The notes: generated by a model not told the origin, from the letters alone. 64,000 nucleotides of DNA from Microlunatus phosphovorus NM-1 (GCF_000270245.1 NC_015635.1:1426001-1490000), one strand, 5' to 3'. Numbered from the stretch's first letter, positions 45,927 through 54,699 are shown. Numbers and translations are program-made.

Positions 45927-46547
45927 TCACTGGCGCAGCGAAGCCCAGCTCACCCCGAGATCGGCCAGCAGCAACCGCAGCAACGGCAGGCTGATGCCGA
46001 CCACGTTGTGCGGATCACCCTCGATTCGGGTCACGTACGGTCCGCCGAGACCGTCGATGGTGAACGCACCGGCTACCTGCAACGGCTCGCCGGTGGCCAC
46101 GTACGCGTCGATCTCGGCATTGTCGAGATCGGCGAAGTAGACGGTGGTCGAGGCAGTCGCGGTACGCGAGGCGCCGCCCGGCAGTCGAATCACGTGGTGT
46201 CCGGTGTGCAGCACACCACTGCGGCCGCGCATCAGCCGCCATCGGCGGACCGCGTCGGCGGCATCTCTCGGCTTGCCAAGCGCAAGACCGTCCAACTCGA
46301 GCAGTGAGTCGCAGCCGATGACCACCTCGTCATCGCCGCCACTACCAGCGTGGCTACTCAGTCGGCGAGCTGCCACGGCCTCGGCCTTGGCCCGGGCCAG
46401 CGCCGACGCCAACTCTTGAACTGAGGGGGCTCGGATCGAGTCCTCGTCAATGCCGGAGACTTCGACCTCGGGAACAATCCCGGCCCGTCGCAGAGTGCCA
46501 TATCGGGCGGGCGACGCGGAGGCCAGAACGACGCGTGGGGTGGTCAC
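45927..46547 (-). CDS. maf: Maf-like nucleoside triphosphate pyrophosphatase
   Basis: 206 residues. VLASASPARYGTLRRAGI and the later VIGCDSLLELDGLALGKP and DIDGLGGPYVTRIEGDPHNVVG-type motifs are the Maf/HAM1-like signature (the last split here as TIDGLGGPYV and GDPHNVVGISL). The enzyme removes non-canonical NTPs, and members are also linked to septum control. It faces away from the alpha-glucosidase gene, and their starts are about 18 bases apart. Confidence 0.92.
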   Translation of the reverse strand: MTTPRVVLASASPARYGTLRRAGIVPEVEVSGIDEDSIRAPSVQELASALARAKAEAVAARRLSSHAGSGGDDEVVIGCDSLLELDGLALGKPRDAADAVRRWRLMRGRSGVLHTGHHVIRLPGGASRTATASTTVYFADLDNAEIDAYVATGEPLQVAGAFTIDGLGGPYVTRIEGDPHNVVGISLPLLRLLLADLGVSWASLRQ

Positions 46548-46552
46548 CTCAT

Positions 46553-46558
46553 TAGGTT
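46553..46558 (+). promoter_or_regulatory. -10 element TAGGTT, leaderless start
   Basis: TAGGTT lies six bases before ATG 46565. The upstream in-frame ATG at 46559 would start directly on the -10. Confidence 0.5.
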
Positions 46559-46564
46559 ATGGGG

Positions 46565-48265
46565 ATGTCCTTCAACGATGATCCTCAGTGGTGGCGCAGC
46601 GCCGTCGTCTACCAGGTATATCCACGCTCGTTTGCCGACGCCGACGGAGACGGCACCGGTGATGTCCGCGGCATGATCGACAAGCTCGACTACCTCGCCG
46701 AACTCGGTGTCGACGCCATCTGGGTGAGCCCGTGGTACGCGTCTCCACTGGCCGACGGCGGCTACGACGTCAGCGACTATCGCGACATCCTGCCGGAGTT
46801 CGGCACCCTGGCCGAAGCGGACGCCTTCGTCGAGCAGGCACATGCGCGAGGGCTTCGGGTGCTGATCGACCTGGTGCCCAACCACAGCAGCGACGAGCAT
46901 CCCTGGTTCCAGCAGGCCTTGGCTGCCGCACCGGGCTCGGCGGAGCGAGAGCTCTATCTCTTCCGCGACGGACAGGGTCCCGACGGCGACGAGCCGCCCA
47001 ACAACTGGCCGGCCATGTTCGGCGGCGGCGCCTGGGAGCGGACCACGAATCCCGACGGGACACCCGGGCAGTGGTATCTGCACCTGTTCGACATCAAGCA
47101 GCCCGACTGGAACTGGGAGAATCCGGCGGTCGCCGACGAGTTCGACGACATCCTGCGGTTCTGGTTCGACCGGGGGATCGACGGCTTCCGGATCGACGTG
47201 GCCAACTCGATGGCCAAGGCGCCCGGTCTGCCGGACTGTGCGGTCGACCCCGAGACCGGCGAGCCAGTCGCGATGGTGCTCACCGGCACTCCGTACATGA
47301 ATCAGCCGCACGTGCACGACATCCTGCGGCGCTGGCGTACGGTCGCCGACAGCTATGCCGACTCCGGCCTCGGCCCGCGGGTCTATGTCTCCGAGGCGTG
47401 GGTGACCCCCGCCGAGGAACTGGCCAAATACATCCGGCCGGACGAACTGCACACGACGTTCAACTTCGACGCGCTGATGTGCGAGTGGACGGCGGCCTCA
47501 CAGCGGAACGTGATCGATCTGACGCTGGCCTCCACCGCCGCGGTTGGGGCGCCGCCCACCTGGGTGCTGGCCAACCACGACACCACCCGGGTGGTCACCC
47601 GCTATGGCCGTTCGATCACCGGAGCCCGCTTCACCCCGACCGGGATCGACCACGAGGCCTTCGCCGGGATCGGCGCGGTGCCTGCGGGGGCCACCGACGT
47701 GGCGCTCGGTCGCAAGCGGGCCCGTGCGGCGGTTCTGCTGGAGCTGGCGTTGCCCGGCGGAGCGTACGTCTACCAGGGTGATGAGCTCGGTCTGGAGGAG
47801 GTCGAGGACATTCCCGAGGAACTGCTGCAGGACCCGACCTGGGAGCGCTCCGGCCACACCATTCGCGGCCGGGACGGATGCCGGGTCCCGATGCCCTGGT
47901 CCGGTACGCAGCCGCCGTACGGCTTCGGCACGGCCGAAACACCGCCGTGGCTGCCCCAGCCGACCGACTGGTCCGGCTTGACCGTCGAGGCGCAGAACCG
48001 CGACCCGAACAGCCACCTGGCGCTGTATCGGACAGCGCTCGCCGAACGGCGAGCCAACCCGGCGCTCGGCGACGGTGGGCTCAGCTGGGTCGAGGGCCTG
48101 CCCGAGGGGGTGCTGGCCTTCGACCGCGAGCCCGGCTTCCGTTGCGTGGTGAACTTCGGGCCGGAGCCTTATTCCCTGCCGGAGGACGCCGAGGCCCTGG
48201 TGGCATCGGGCGATGTCTCCGCCGGGGTCCTTGGCGCGGACGAGGCAGTCTGGCTGCGACGCTGA
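46565..48265 (+). CDS. GH13 alpha-glucosidase
   Basis: 566-residue cytoplasmic alpha-glucosidase of the oligo-1,6-glucosidase type. The four GH13 regions are visible: DLVPNHSSD (I), GFRIDVANSM with the nucleophile Asp (II), VYVSEAW with the acid Glu (III) and VLANHDTTR (IV). It opens WWRSAVVYQVYPRSFAD, standard for the group. It probably degrades maltose-like or isomaltose-like sugars. The ATG 46565 is preferred for its spacing to the -10. A paralogue lies convergently about 300 bases beyond its stop. Confidence 0.92.
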   Translation: MSFNDDPQWWRSAVVYQVYPRSFADADGDGTGDVRGMIDKLDYLAELGVDAIWVSPWYASPLADGGYDVSDYRDILPEFGTLAEADAFVEQAHARGLRVLIDLVPNHSSDEHPWFQQALAAAPGSAERELYLFRDGQGPDGDEPPNNWPAMFGGGAWERTTNPDGTPGQWYLHLFDIKQPDWNWENPAVADEFDDILRFWFDRGIDGFRIDVANSMAKAPGLPDCAVDPETGEPVAMVLTGTPYMNQPHVHDILRRWRTVADSYADSGLGPRVYVSEAWVTPAEELAKYIRPDELHTTFNFDALMCEWTAASQRNVIDLTLASTAAVGAPPTWVLANHDTTRVVTRYGRSITGARFTPTGIDHEAFAGIGAVPAGATDVALGRKRARAAVLLELALPGGAYVYQGDELGLEEVEDIPEELLQDPTWERSGHTIRGRDGCRVPMPWSGTQPPYGFGTAETPPWLPQPTDWSGLTVEAQNRDPNSHLALYRTALAERRANPALGDGGLSWVEGLPEGVLAFDREPGFRCVVNFGPEPYSLPEDAEALVASGDVSAGVLGADEAVWLRR

Positions 48266-48564
48266 TCGTCCGGCACCAATAGCCGGCCGGCTTGGGACAC
48301 GATGGCCGCTCGCTCGTAGCGGCCGCCAGGCCGGCTGGCTACCTCCAGCAGGAACTGCTGGAGGACGACGGCATTGGTGACCAGCGCGTCGAACAGTGAC
48401 TCGTCGTCATTGACCTCGTCGCGCAGTTCCTTGGCCAGCTGCAGCACGTCCGGATACCATGCCGGGTCGTCCCGGCGTGGGTCCAGCGCATCGAGCGCGC
48501 CGACCCACAGTTGGGCCAGGCGGACGGCGGGCTCGTTGGCGGGCCCGCCAGCCAACTCGGTCAC
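48169..48564 (-). CDS. Small unknown protein between the glucosidases
   Basis: 131 residues, family not recognised. It starts at GTG five bases after the stop of the second alpha-glucosidase and is probably in its operon. The N-terminal hundred residues look coding and helical (RLAQLWVGALDALDP, VLQLAKELRDEVNDDESLFDALVTNAVVLQQFLLEV). The last thirty are low-complexity Ser/Ala/Arg and lie antisense to the end of the first glucosidase, a 97-base overlap. That overlap lowers confidence in the exact end. Confidence 0.55.
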   Translation of the reverse strand: MTELAGGPANEPAVRLAQLWVGALDALDPRRDDPAWYPDVLQLAKELRDEVNDDESLFDALVTNAVVLQQFLLEVASRPGGRYERAAIVSQAGRLLVPDDQRRSQTASSAPRTPAETSPDATRASASSGRE

Positions 48565-48569
48565 GCCGG

Positions 48570-50297
48570 TCAGTGCTGCTGGCTCGGCCCGGCCGGCCGC
48601 CACCAGACAGTCGTGTTCGCCGGGATCTTGTCGTCGGTGAGCGGAGCGCTGGTCAGCAGGATCTCGCCGTCCGGCAGCGAGACGCTGGCCGGGCCGAAGT
48701 TGGTCAAGCTGTGCCAGCCGTTCGGGCGGCGGAAGTGCACCACTCCCGGACCGCTCTCGCACCACGTCAACGCCTCGATGTCCTGCAGTTCGCGACGCAG
48801 CCGCAGCGCTGTCCGATAGAGGCTGAGCGAGGAATCGGGGTCAGTGCTCTCGGCGGCGACGGTGTAGTCGGCGAACCAGTCCGGCTGGGGCAGATGAGGC
48901 GCTGCGTCGCCGAAACCGTAGGAGGGGTCCTCGTCGGTCCAGGGGAGTGGCACCCGGCAGCCGTCGCGGCCGATCGCCGTGCCGCCGGTACGGAAGAACT
49001 GCGGATCCTGTCGCTGGTCGGGGGCGATCTCCGGCACCTCGAACAAGCCGAGCTCTTCGCCCTGGTAGAGGTAGGTCGAGCCCGGCAGCGCGAGCAGCAG
49101 CAGCGTCGCCGCCCTGGCCCGGCGGGCGCCGAGAGCGCGGTCCTGCGTCTCGGGATTGGCGCGGGCGAGCAGTTCGACCGGGTCGTCAGTCGGGGCGAGG
49201 CCGTGGCCCTGGTTGCCGTAGCGGGTGGCGTGCCGGACCACGTCGTGGTTGGACAGCACCCAGGTGGTCGAGGACCCGCTGGCCGTGGCCAGGGCGAGAT
49301 TCTCGGTGATGACGTTGCGGAACTGATCGGCACTCCACGGTGCGGTCAGCAGATCGAAGTTGAAGGCCTGTCCCAGGCCGTCGGGGCTCGCGTAGCGAGG
49401 ACGCCGGTGGGTCGGCACCCAGGCCTCGGCGACCGCCATCCGCGGTGGGTCGTAGGAGTTGAAGACCTCCCGCCAGCCGGCGTACACCTCGTGCACCTCG
49501 TCCCGATCCCGCAGCGGGTGCAGGCCGTCGCCGAAGTTCGGCAACTCGGCCTGGGTGGGCAACGGCTCGCTCAGATCCTTGACCAGCATGGAGGCGACAT
49601 CGACCCGGAAGCCGTCGACACCACGGTCGGACCAGAAGCGCAGCGTGGTCAGGAAGTCGGCGCGAACCTCCGCGTTGTCCCAGTTGAGATCCGGCTGCTC
49701 GGGCGCGAACAGATGCAGATACCACTGGCCGTCGGGGAGCCGGGTCCAGGCCGGGCCACCGAAGAACGACTGCCAGTCGCTGGGCGGCACGGAGCCGTCC
49801 TCGCCGAGGCCGTCGCGGAAGATGTAGCGGTCGCGGGCCGGCGAGCCGGGCGGTGAAGCCAGCGCTTCGACGAACCACGCGTGCCGATTCGAGGTGTGGT
49901 TGGGGACGATGTCGACGATCATCCGCAGACCGCGGGCGTGCAGGTCGGCAGTGAGCGCGTCGAAGTCGGCCAGGGTGCCGAGCTCAGGGGCCACGTCGCG
50001 GTAGTCGTCGACGTCATAACCGCCGTCGGCGAGCGCGGAGGGGTAGAACGGGCTGAGCCAGACCGCGTCGACGCCGAGTCCGGCCAGGTAGTCCACCCGG
50101 CTCCGAATGCCGTTCAGATCGCCGATGCCATTGCCGTCGGAGTCGGCGAAGCTGCGCGGATAGACCTGGTAGACCACCGCCTGACGCCACCAGTCCGCGG
50201 CTGCGGGCGCGTATGACGTTGACTCTGCGTACGACGCTGATTCTGCGTTCGACGCTGCTTCAGGGGCTGTTGACACGGTGGCTTCGGTGGACACCAA
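48570..50297 (-). CDS. GH13 alpha-glucosidase, second copy
   Basis: 575 residues, paralogous to the gene at 46565. The GH13 regions read DIVPNHTSN, GFRVDVASML, MAVAEAW and VLSNHDVVR, so the catalytic residues are intact. The N-terminal thirty residues before WWRQAVVYQVYPRSF are an Ala/Ser/Glu low-complexity repeat. The start is TTG 50297 or GTG 50294. It is divergent from a ROK regulator, its likely controller. Confidence 0.9.
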   Translation of the reverse strand: MVSTEATVSTAPEAASNAESASYAESTSYAPAAADWWRQAVVYQVYPRSFADSDGNGIGDLNGIRSRVDYLAGLGVDAVWLSPFYPSALADGGYDVDDYRDVAPELGTLADFDALTADLHARGLRMIVDIVPNHTSNRHAWFVEALASPPGSPARDRYIFRDGLGEDGSVPPSDWQSFFGGPAWTRLPDGQWYLHLFAPEQPDLNWDNAEVRADFLTTLRFWSDRGVDGFRVDVASMLVKDLSEPLPTQAELPNFGDGLHPLRDRDEVHEVYAGWREVFNSYDPPRMAVAEAWVPTHRRPRYASPDGLGQAFNFDLLTAPWSADQFRNVITENLALATASGSSTTWVLSNHDVVRHATRYGNQGHGLAPTDDPVELLARANPETQDRALGARRARAATLLLLALPGSTYLYQGEELGLFEVPEIAPDQRQDPQFFRTGGTAIGRDGCRVPLPWTDEDPSYGFGDAAPHLPQPDWFADYTVAAESTDPDSSLSLYRTALRLRRELQDIEALTWCESGPGVVHFRRPNGWHSLTNFGPASVSLPDGEILLTSAPLTDDKIPANTTVWWRPAGPSQQH

Positions 50298-50319
50298 CGA
50301 CCTTTCGACAGGACCTATA

Positions 50320-50325
50320 TATAAT
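50320..50325 (+). promoter_or_regulatory. -10 element TATAAT in the divergent glucosidase/ROK promoter
   Basis: A consensus TATAAT within the alternating CTATATATAATGG stretch, the only such AT-rich sequence for several kilobases. The same stretch can serve the minus-strand glucosidase, so the two promoters overlap. A Shine-Dalgarno GGAAGGGG precedes the ROK GTG. Confidence 0.55.
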
Positions 50326-50351
50326 GGCTGAATCTACCCGTCGGAAGGGGC

Positions 50352-51608
50352 GTGGTCAACGTGGCTGATCAGTCCATCGCGCCTGCCTCGACTCAATCGA
50401 TCGCGCTGGCATCGACTCAGTCGATCGCACCGGCTTCGTCGACGACCGTACGGCGTACCAACGCTCGACTGGTGCTGACCGAGCTATGGGCCAGCGAGGC
50501 CGGTGACACGGTGACCGCCAACGAACTGATGGAGTTGACCGGGCTGACTCGGGCCACCGTGCTCGCCGTCTGCGACGACCTGGTGCGGCTCGGCTGGCTG
50601 CAGGAATCGTCCGGGGTCGCTGCGGTGACGACTGGCGCGACCGCGGGCCGACCACCGCGCCGGTTCAGCTTCTGCGCCGGGGCCGGCTATGTGGTCGGCG
50701 TGGATGTCGGTGATGCCTCGATCAGGGTCGCGGTGGCTGATCTGCGGGGCGGCATCATCGGTCGCGCCCGTCGTCAGGCCGGGTTCGCCGCGGATCAGGG
50801 CGCTGAGCGTGAGGTCGCGATCCGGCAGGTGATCGCAGCAGCGCTGGCTGACGCGGAGATCCCGGCATCCAGTGTTCGGGTGATCTCGTTCGGACTGGCC
50901 GCGCCCGTCAGGCCGTCGGGAGGAACACCAGCCGCGGCTCACGGGACCTACTGGTCGCGGATGCAACTCGACCCCAGCGCGGTCCTGGCGGGTCGGCCGG
51001 ATTGGCAGCACTGGTTGGTGCTGGTCAACAACGACGCCAACCTGGCGGCGCTGGCGGCAGGGGCGCACGGTGAGGCCGATCCGCACGGCGATTACGTGGT
51101 GCTGCTGTCCGGAGAGCGGTTCGGCGCCGGCATCGTCGCCGGCGGGCGGCTGTTGCTGGGCCGCGACGGTGGCGCGGGTGATCTGCACTTCCTCGAACTG
51201 ATCAGTGGAGTGGGGGATCAGAAGGGCCTGGCGGCCACCGCCCGCCGACTGTGGACCGCGACCCCCGGCGCTGCCTCGTCGCTGGCCGTGTTCGAGGCGG
51301 CGCGCGCAGGGGACTTGGCGGCGACCGCGGCCGTACGCGCGCTGGCCGATCGCCTCGCGCGGGTCGTGGCTGCGCTGGCCAGCCTGCTGAACCCCGAGCG
51401 AGTGATCGTCGCGGGTGCGGTGGCCGCCTCGCTGAGCCAGCTGATCGACTTGTGTCGCCAGCGGCTGCCGGACTACGCACAGTTGCCGCCTGAGGTCACG
51501 GCGTCTGCCCTCGGCGGCGACATCGTGTTGCTCGGTGCGATCCAGGCAGGCATCAAGCAGTTGGCCGAGGGCGCTCTGGACCGGCCGGCCAAGGCGCTGG
51601 CCGGCTGA
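50352..51608 (+). CDS. ROK family transcriptional regulator
   Basis: 418 residues. After a repetitive N-terminus (QSIAPAST repeated three times) comes a winged helix (VTANELMELTGLTRATVLAVC) and a ROK sugar-kinase-like domain (VVGVDVGDASIRVAVADL, LVLVNNDANLAALA, NPERVIVAGAV). The ATP and zinc motifs appear partly lost, as in regulator-only members. It is divergent from an alpha-glucosidase and probably represses it until sugar is present. Confidence 0.88.
   Translation: MVNVADQSIAPASTQSIALASTQSIAPASSTTVRRTNARLVLTELWASEAGDTVTANELMELTGLTRATVLAVCDDLVRLGWLQESSGVAAVTTGATAGRPPRRFSFCAGAGYVVGVDVGDASIRVAVADLRGGIIGRARRQAGFAADQGAEREVAIRQVIAAALADAEIPASSVRVISFGLAAPVRPSGGTPAAAHGTYWSRMQLDPSAVLAGRPDWQHWLVLVNNDANLAALAAGAHGEADPHGDYVVLLSGERFGAGIVAGGRLLLGRDGGAGDLHFLELISGVGDQKGLAATARRLWTATPGAASSLAVFEAARAGDLAATAAVRALADRLARVVAALASLLNPERVIVAGAVAASLSQLIDLCRQRLPDYAQLPPEVTASALGGDIVLLGAIQAGIKQLAEGALDRPAKALAG
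50370..50441. repeat. 24-bp tandem repeat in the ROK N-terminus
   Basis: Three 24-base units (50370, 50394, 50418) encode QSIAPAST, QSIALAST and QSIAPASS. The silent differences show they are not a very recent duplication. Confidence 0.9.
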
Positions 51609-51646
51609 GTAGCCACGTGTTGCTGACGGCGGACTACGGTGGCCGC

Positions 51647-52444
51647 GTGGCAACGTACGGAGATCCGCTGGACACTGATCGGCTGCGCACCGAACTGGCC
51701 GACGCCGACAGCCTGTGGCACGAGCTGATCGTGGTGCCGGAGACGGATTCGACGAACGCCGACCTGGCTGAGGCAGCCCGAGCCGGCGCGCCTGGGGGAG
51801 TGGTGCTGGTCGCCGATCACCAACTCGCCGGACGTGGCCGGTTGGGCCGGACCTGGACCGCGCCGGCCGGCAGTTCGATCGCCATGTCGGTGCTGCTGCG
51901 ACCTGAGCGGGAGCCCGCCGACTGGACCTGGCTGCCGCTGCTGGCCGGGTTGGCGGTCGCAGACAGTCTGCGAGCCGTGGGCGGTGTGCCGGCAGCCTTG
52001 AAATGGCCCAACGACGTGTTGGTCGAGGGTGCGAAGATCAGCGGCATCCTGGCCGAGCGGGTGGATTCGCCGTCCGGCGCCACCTGCGTGCTGGGGATGG
52101 GAATCAACGTCCACCTGACCGCGGAGCAACTGCCGGTGCCGACCGCAACCTCGCTGGCGGTTCTGCGCCCGGGGGAGAGCTTCGTCCGAGCCGAGATCGT
52201 GTCCACTGTGCTGGCGGCGTTGGCGCTGCTCTATCACCGTTGGGAAGACGGCCGGGACAAGCAGCTGATCGGGGAGTACGAGCGACGCTGCGCGACCTTG
52301 GGTCGACAGGTCCGGGTGCACCGGCCGGATGGCAGCACTGTGGAGGGCAAAGCTGTAGGCGTCGATGCCCAAGGTCGGTTGCGCGTGCGTACGGCTGGTC
52401 AGGTCGTGGTCTTTGCTGCGGGTGATGTGACCCACCTGCGCTGA
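51647..52444 (+). CDS. birA: Biotin-[acetyl-CoA carboxylase] ligase
   Basis: Attaches biotin to the carrier domain of carboxylases via biotinyl-AMP. 265 residues with ETDSTNADLAEAARAGAPGG, the ATP loop GRGRLGRTWTAPAGSSIAMS, LKWPNDVLVEGAKISGILAE and the C-terminal SH3-like domain. It lacks the N-terminal DNA-binding domain of E. coli BirA, so it is not a repressor. GTG 51647 is favoured; GTG 51617 in the same frame would add ten residues. Confidence 0.93.
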   Translation: MATYGDPLDTDRLRTELADADSLWHELIVVPETDSTNADLAEAARAGAPGGVVLVADHQLAGRGRLGRTWTAPAGSSIAMSVLLRPEREPADWTWLPLLAGLAVADSLRAVGGVPAALKWPNDVLVEGAKISGILAERVDSPSGATCVLGMGINVHLTAEQLPVPTATSLAVLRPGESFVRAEIVSTVLAALALLYHRWEDGRDKQLIGEYERRCATLGRQVRVHRPDGSTVEGKAVGVDAQGRLRVRTAGQVVVFAAGDVTHLR

Positions 52445-52471
52445 GCTGCCGTCAGCGCTCCTACTGTCAGA

Positions 52472-52490
52472 CTGCGGGGTCAGACCGCAG
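52472..52490 (+). terminator. Possible weak terminator after birA
   Basis: CTGCGG (52472-52477) and CCGCAG (52485-52490) form a six-pair stem with a seven-base loop in the birA-to-PH-domain gap. Confidence 0.3.
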
Positions 52491-52529
52491 GCCGATGGTC
52501 CGATTGCGCTGCTGTGTCAGCATGGAGGG

Positions 52530-53012
52530 GTGGGTTTGTCGGCCAAGCTATTGGGTACACAGGAGCACGTGCTCATGCACATGCGTACCCACGGCAAGGC
52601 ATTGTTCTGGCCGGCGATCGGGCTGATCTTCTGCGGCGCGCTGCTGGGGGCCGGAGCGGCGCTGATCCCGCATGATTATCGGCCGGTGGGTCAGTTCGCG
52701 GTGGCGATCGTGGTCGGTGTGCTGGCCACCTGGTGGTCGATCATCCCGTACCTGCGCTGGCGGACCACCACGATCACGCTCACCAACTTCCGGCTGATCA
52801 CCCGCACCGGGATCCTCAACAAGACCGGTGCGAACGTGCCGCTGGCCAGGGTCAATGACGTCCGATTCGAGCGCAGTTTGTCCGATCGGATGCTCGGCTG
52901 CGGCACACTGCGGGTGCAGTCGGCCGCTGATGTGCGGCCCGTCGTGCTCAACGATGTGCCCGATGTCGAGGATGTGCACCTCACCATCAGTGAGCTCATC
53001 CACGGGACCTGA
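52530..53012 (+). CDS. Membrane protein with bacterial PH domain
   Basis: 160 residues. Two transmembrane segments (LFWPAIGLIFCGALLGAGAAL and FAVAIVVGVLATWWSIIPYL) precede a bPH_2/DUF304 domain (TTITLTNFRLITRTGILNKTG, VPLARVNDVRFERSLSDRMLGCGTLRV). The family is common in Actinobacteria next to birA and has no defined activity. The GTG start has GGAGG upstream. Confidence 0.85.
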   Translation: MGLSAKLLGTQEHVLMHMRTHGKALFWPAIGLIFCGALLGAGAALIPHDYRPVGQFAVAIVVGVLATWWSIIPYLRWRTTTITLTNFRLITRTGILNKTGANVPLARVNDVRFERSLSDRMLGCGTLRVQSAADVRPVVLNDVPDVEDVHLTISELIHGT

Positions 53013-53024
53013 TCGCGGCGTTCC

Positions 53025-53555
53025 TCAACTCCCGGTGAAGACGAACTTGCGATAGGACCAGAACCGGAACAGGGTGCCGAGACCCAGCCCGATGACATTG
53101 CCGGAGAGGTTGTCGGCCAGCGGTGAGGTGAGTCCCAGGACATAGTGCGAGAACGCCAGGCAGGCGGCACCGATGGCGATCGCGATCCCGTTCAGCAGGA
53201 TGAAGATCGGCAGTTCACGGAGCGGATTGCCGCGCTCCCGATGGTGATAGGTCCAATAGCGATTGCCGAGATAGGTGATCACGGTGGCCGCGCCGATCGC
53301 GATCACCTGCGCGGTGATCGGCTTGGCGGCCAGGACGCCTTCGCCGCCCGCGCCGGCGTACCGCAGCACGTTGAACACGACGAACTGCAACGCGACCCCG
53401 GTCAGCCCGACGATCCCGAACTTGATCGCCTCCGGGCCGAGATGCATCGCCTTGTCCCACAGTCGCCGAAGCAGACCTGAGCCGGCGCCTGGGGACGGTG
53501 GCTGGCTAGGACTGCTGGTCACAGGGGCGGCAGGTGGCTGGTGGGAACTCGGCAT
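53025..53555 (-). CDS. GtrA family membrane protein
   Basis: 176 residues with four transmembrane segments and the GtrA pattern: IKFGIVGLTGVALQFVVFNVL, AAATVITYLGNRYWTYHHRE-like second segment, and GTLFRFWSYRKFVF at the end. GtrA proteins are thought to flip or carry lipid-linked sugars for wall or membrane decoration. A Pro/Ser-rich tail of 35 residues precedes the first segment. It is convergent with the PH-domain gene, 12 bases apart. Confidence 0.88.
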   Translation of the reverse strand: MPSSHQPPAAPVTSSPSQPPSPGAGSGLLRRLWDKAMHLGPEAIKFGIVGLTGVALQFVVFNVLRYAGAGGEGVLAAKPITAQVIAIGAATVITYLGNRYWTYHHRERGNPLRELPIFILLNGIAIAIGAACLAFSHYVLGLTSPLADNLSGNVIGLGLGTLFRFWSYRKFVFTGS

Positions 53556-53908
53556 GACTGCTCTAGCGTACCGACGATCTCGTCAGCCCGAGTTGGTTTG
53601 CTAGCCAACCGCGAGATTGGCCGATCTCCGGGCCTCTACGGCGTCCGCAATAGCGGCTGCTGCGACTTGCGAGACCCAAGCACCTCATTCGTCACATCCG
53701 AATCTTCCTTACCAGGTAGAGGATCCGGCAGTTCGCTGCCCGCGCCCTCCTGGGTCCTCCTGGTTCGCCGAGAAGGAGAAGCCACCCTCGAGAAGGAGCA
53801 ACTACAGGCCAAACGACCGGTTTGACCTGCAATTGCTCCTTCTCGATGAAGACGTGATCTCGTAGGTGTTGGTCACGTCAGCCACTTCATTCCGGGGTAT
53901 TGAGCGGA
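53556..53908. other. Intergenic region without a gene
   Basis: About 350 bases with no convincing coding sequence. The only strong structure is the long hairpin at 53788-53846. The left part contains scattered short inverted repeats (GTTGG..CCAAC near 53592-53609). Confidence 0.6.
53788..53846. repeat. Long inverted repeat/hairpin
   Basis: Perfect 14-base outer arms TCGAGAAGGAGCAA (53788-53801) and TTGCTCCTTCTCGA (53833-53846) enclose near-complementary inner arms CAGGCCAAAC and GGTTTGACCTG. The whole 59 bases can fold into one almost unbroken hairpin. It lies downstream of the SorC remnant. It could be a terminator, small RNA or mobile-repeat remnant. Confidence 0.85.
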
Positions 53909-54389
53909 TCAGGCCGCGAGGAGAGCGCGGGCGGTGGCGAGATCGGTGACCACGACATTGACCCAGTTCCCGGCGATGGCGGCGCGGACCGCCTCGTGCT
54001 TGCGGGCACCGCCGGCGAAACCGATCCGGCGTGGGATGGCGCGGAAGGTCTCAGGGTCGATACCGACGATGCGCGAGTCGAGATCGCTGTGCACCAGCTG
54101 CCCTTCGGTGTCGAAGAAGCGGGTGCAGACATCACCGACCGCACCAAGGGACAGCAAGGTCGCCTGATCATCAGGGGCGATCGCGTTGCCGCTCTGCTGC
54201 AGCAGGGCGGATGGTTGGAGACTGCCAATCCCTACCAGGGCCATGGTCAGGTCCTGCCAACGGGTCGCCACCGTCTCCATTGCCGGATCGGCCAACAGGC
54301 TTTGCCGCATGGCGGCACCACCGACCAGGCCCGGAGCAGGCACGAAGGTGGGGCTCGCCCCGATCAAGGTGGCGAGCTCGGAGAGCAGC
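53909..54389 (-). pseudogene. SorC family regulator, C-terminal remnant
   Basis: About 160 residues matching the sugar-binding domain of SorC/DeoR-like regulators: SELATLIGASPTFVPAPGLVGG, MALVGIGSLQPSALLQQSG, AVGDVCTRFFDTEGQ, DSRIVGIDPETFRAIPRRIG and FAGGARKHEAVRAAIAG. The DNA-binding domain and first part of the effector domain are missing. The sequence stops abruptly at about 54389, where plus-strand transketolase sequence begins. Confidence 0.85.
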
Positions 54390-54699
54390 TGAGAAGCTCG
54401 CCGCCGAGGGGATCTCGGCGCGGGTGATCTCGATGCCAACCGTCAAGCCGCTCGACCTCGGGGCCGTCCTGGCCGCTGCTCGGGAGACGAAGGGCATCGT
54501 CACTGCTGAAGAGGCCACGGTGGCTGGCGGGCTCGGCAGCGCAGTCGCCGAGGTGATCGTGCAGCACCATCCGACCAGGATGACGATTCTCGGCGTGCCG
54601 GAGTTCGCGCCGACCGGGTCGGCCGGCTATCTGCTGGATCGCTACGGCATGTCGCCGAACGGCATCGCCGACGCGGCGCGGATCCTGGTTTCGAGGTGA
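54390..54699 (+). pseudogene. Transketolase C-terminal remnant
   Basis: About 102 residues of the C-terminal domain of a transketolase (the separate C-subunit type): KLAAEGISARVISMPTVKPL, GIVTAEEATVAGGLGSAVAE and GVPEFAPTGSAGYLLDRYG. The thiamine-binding part is missing. It begins at the same point where the SorC remnant ends. Its TGA overlaps the GTG of the next (also broken) gene by four bases, showing they were one operon. Confidence 0.85.
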
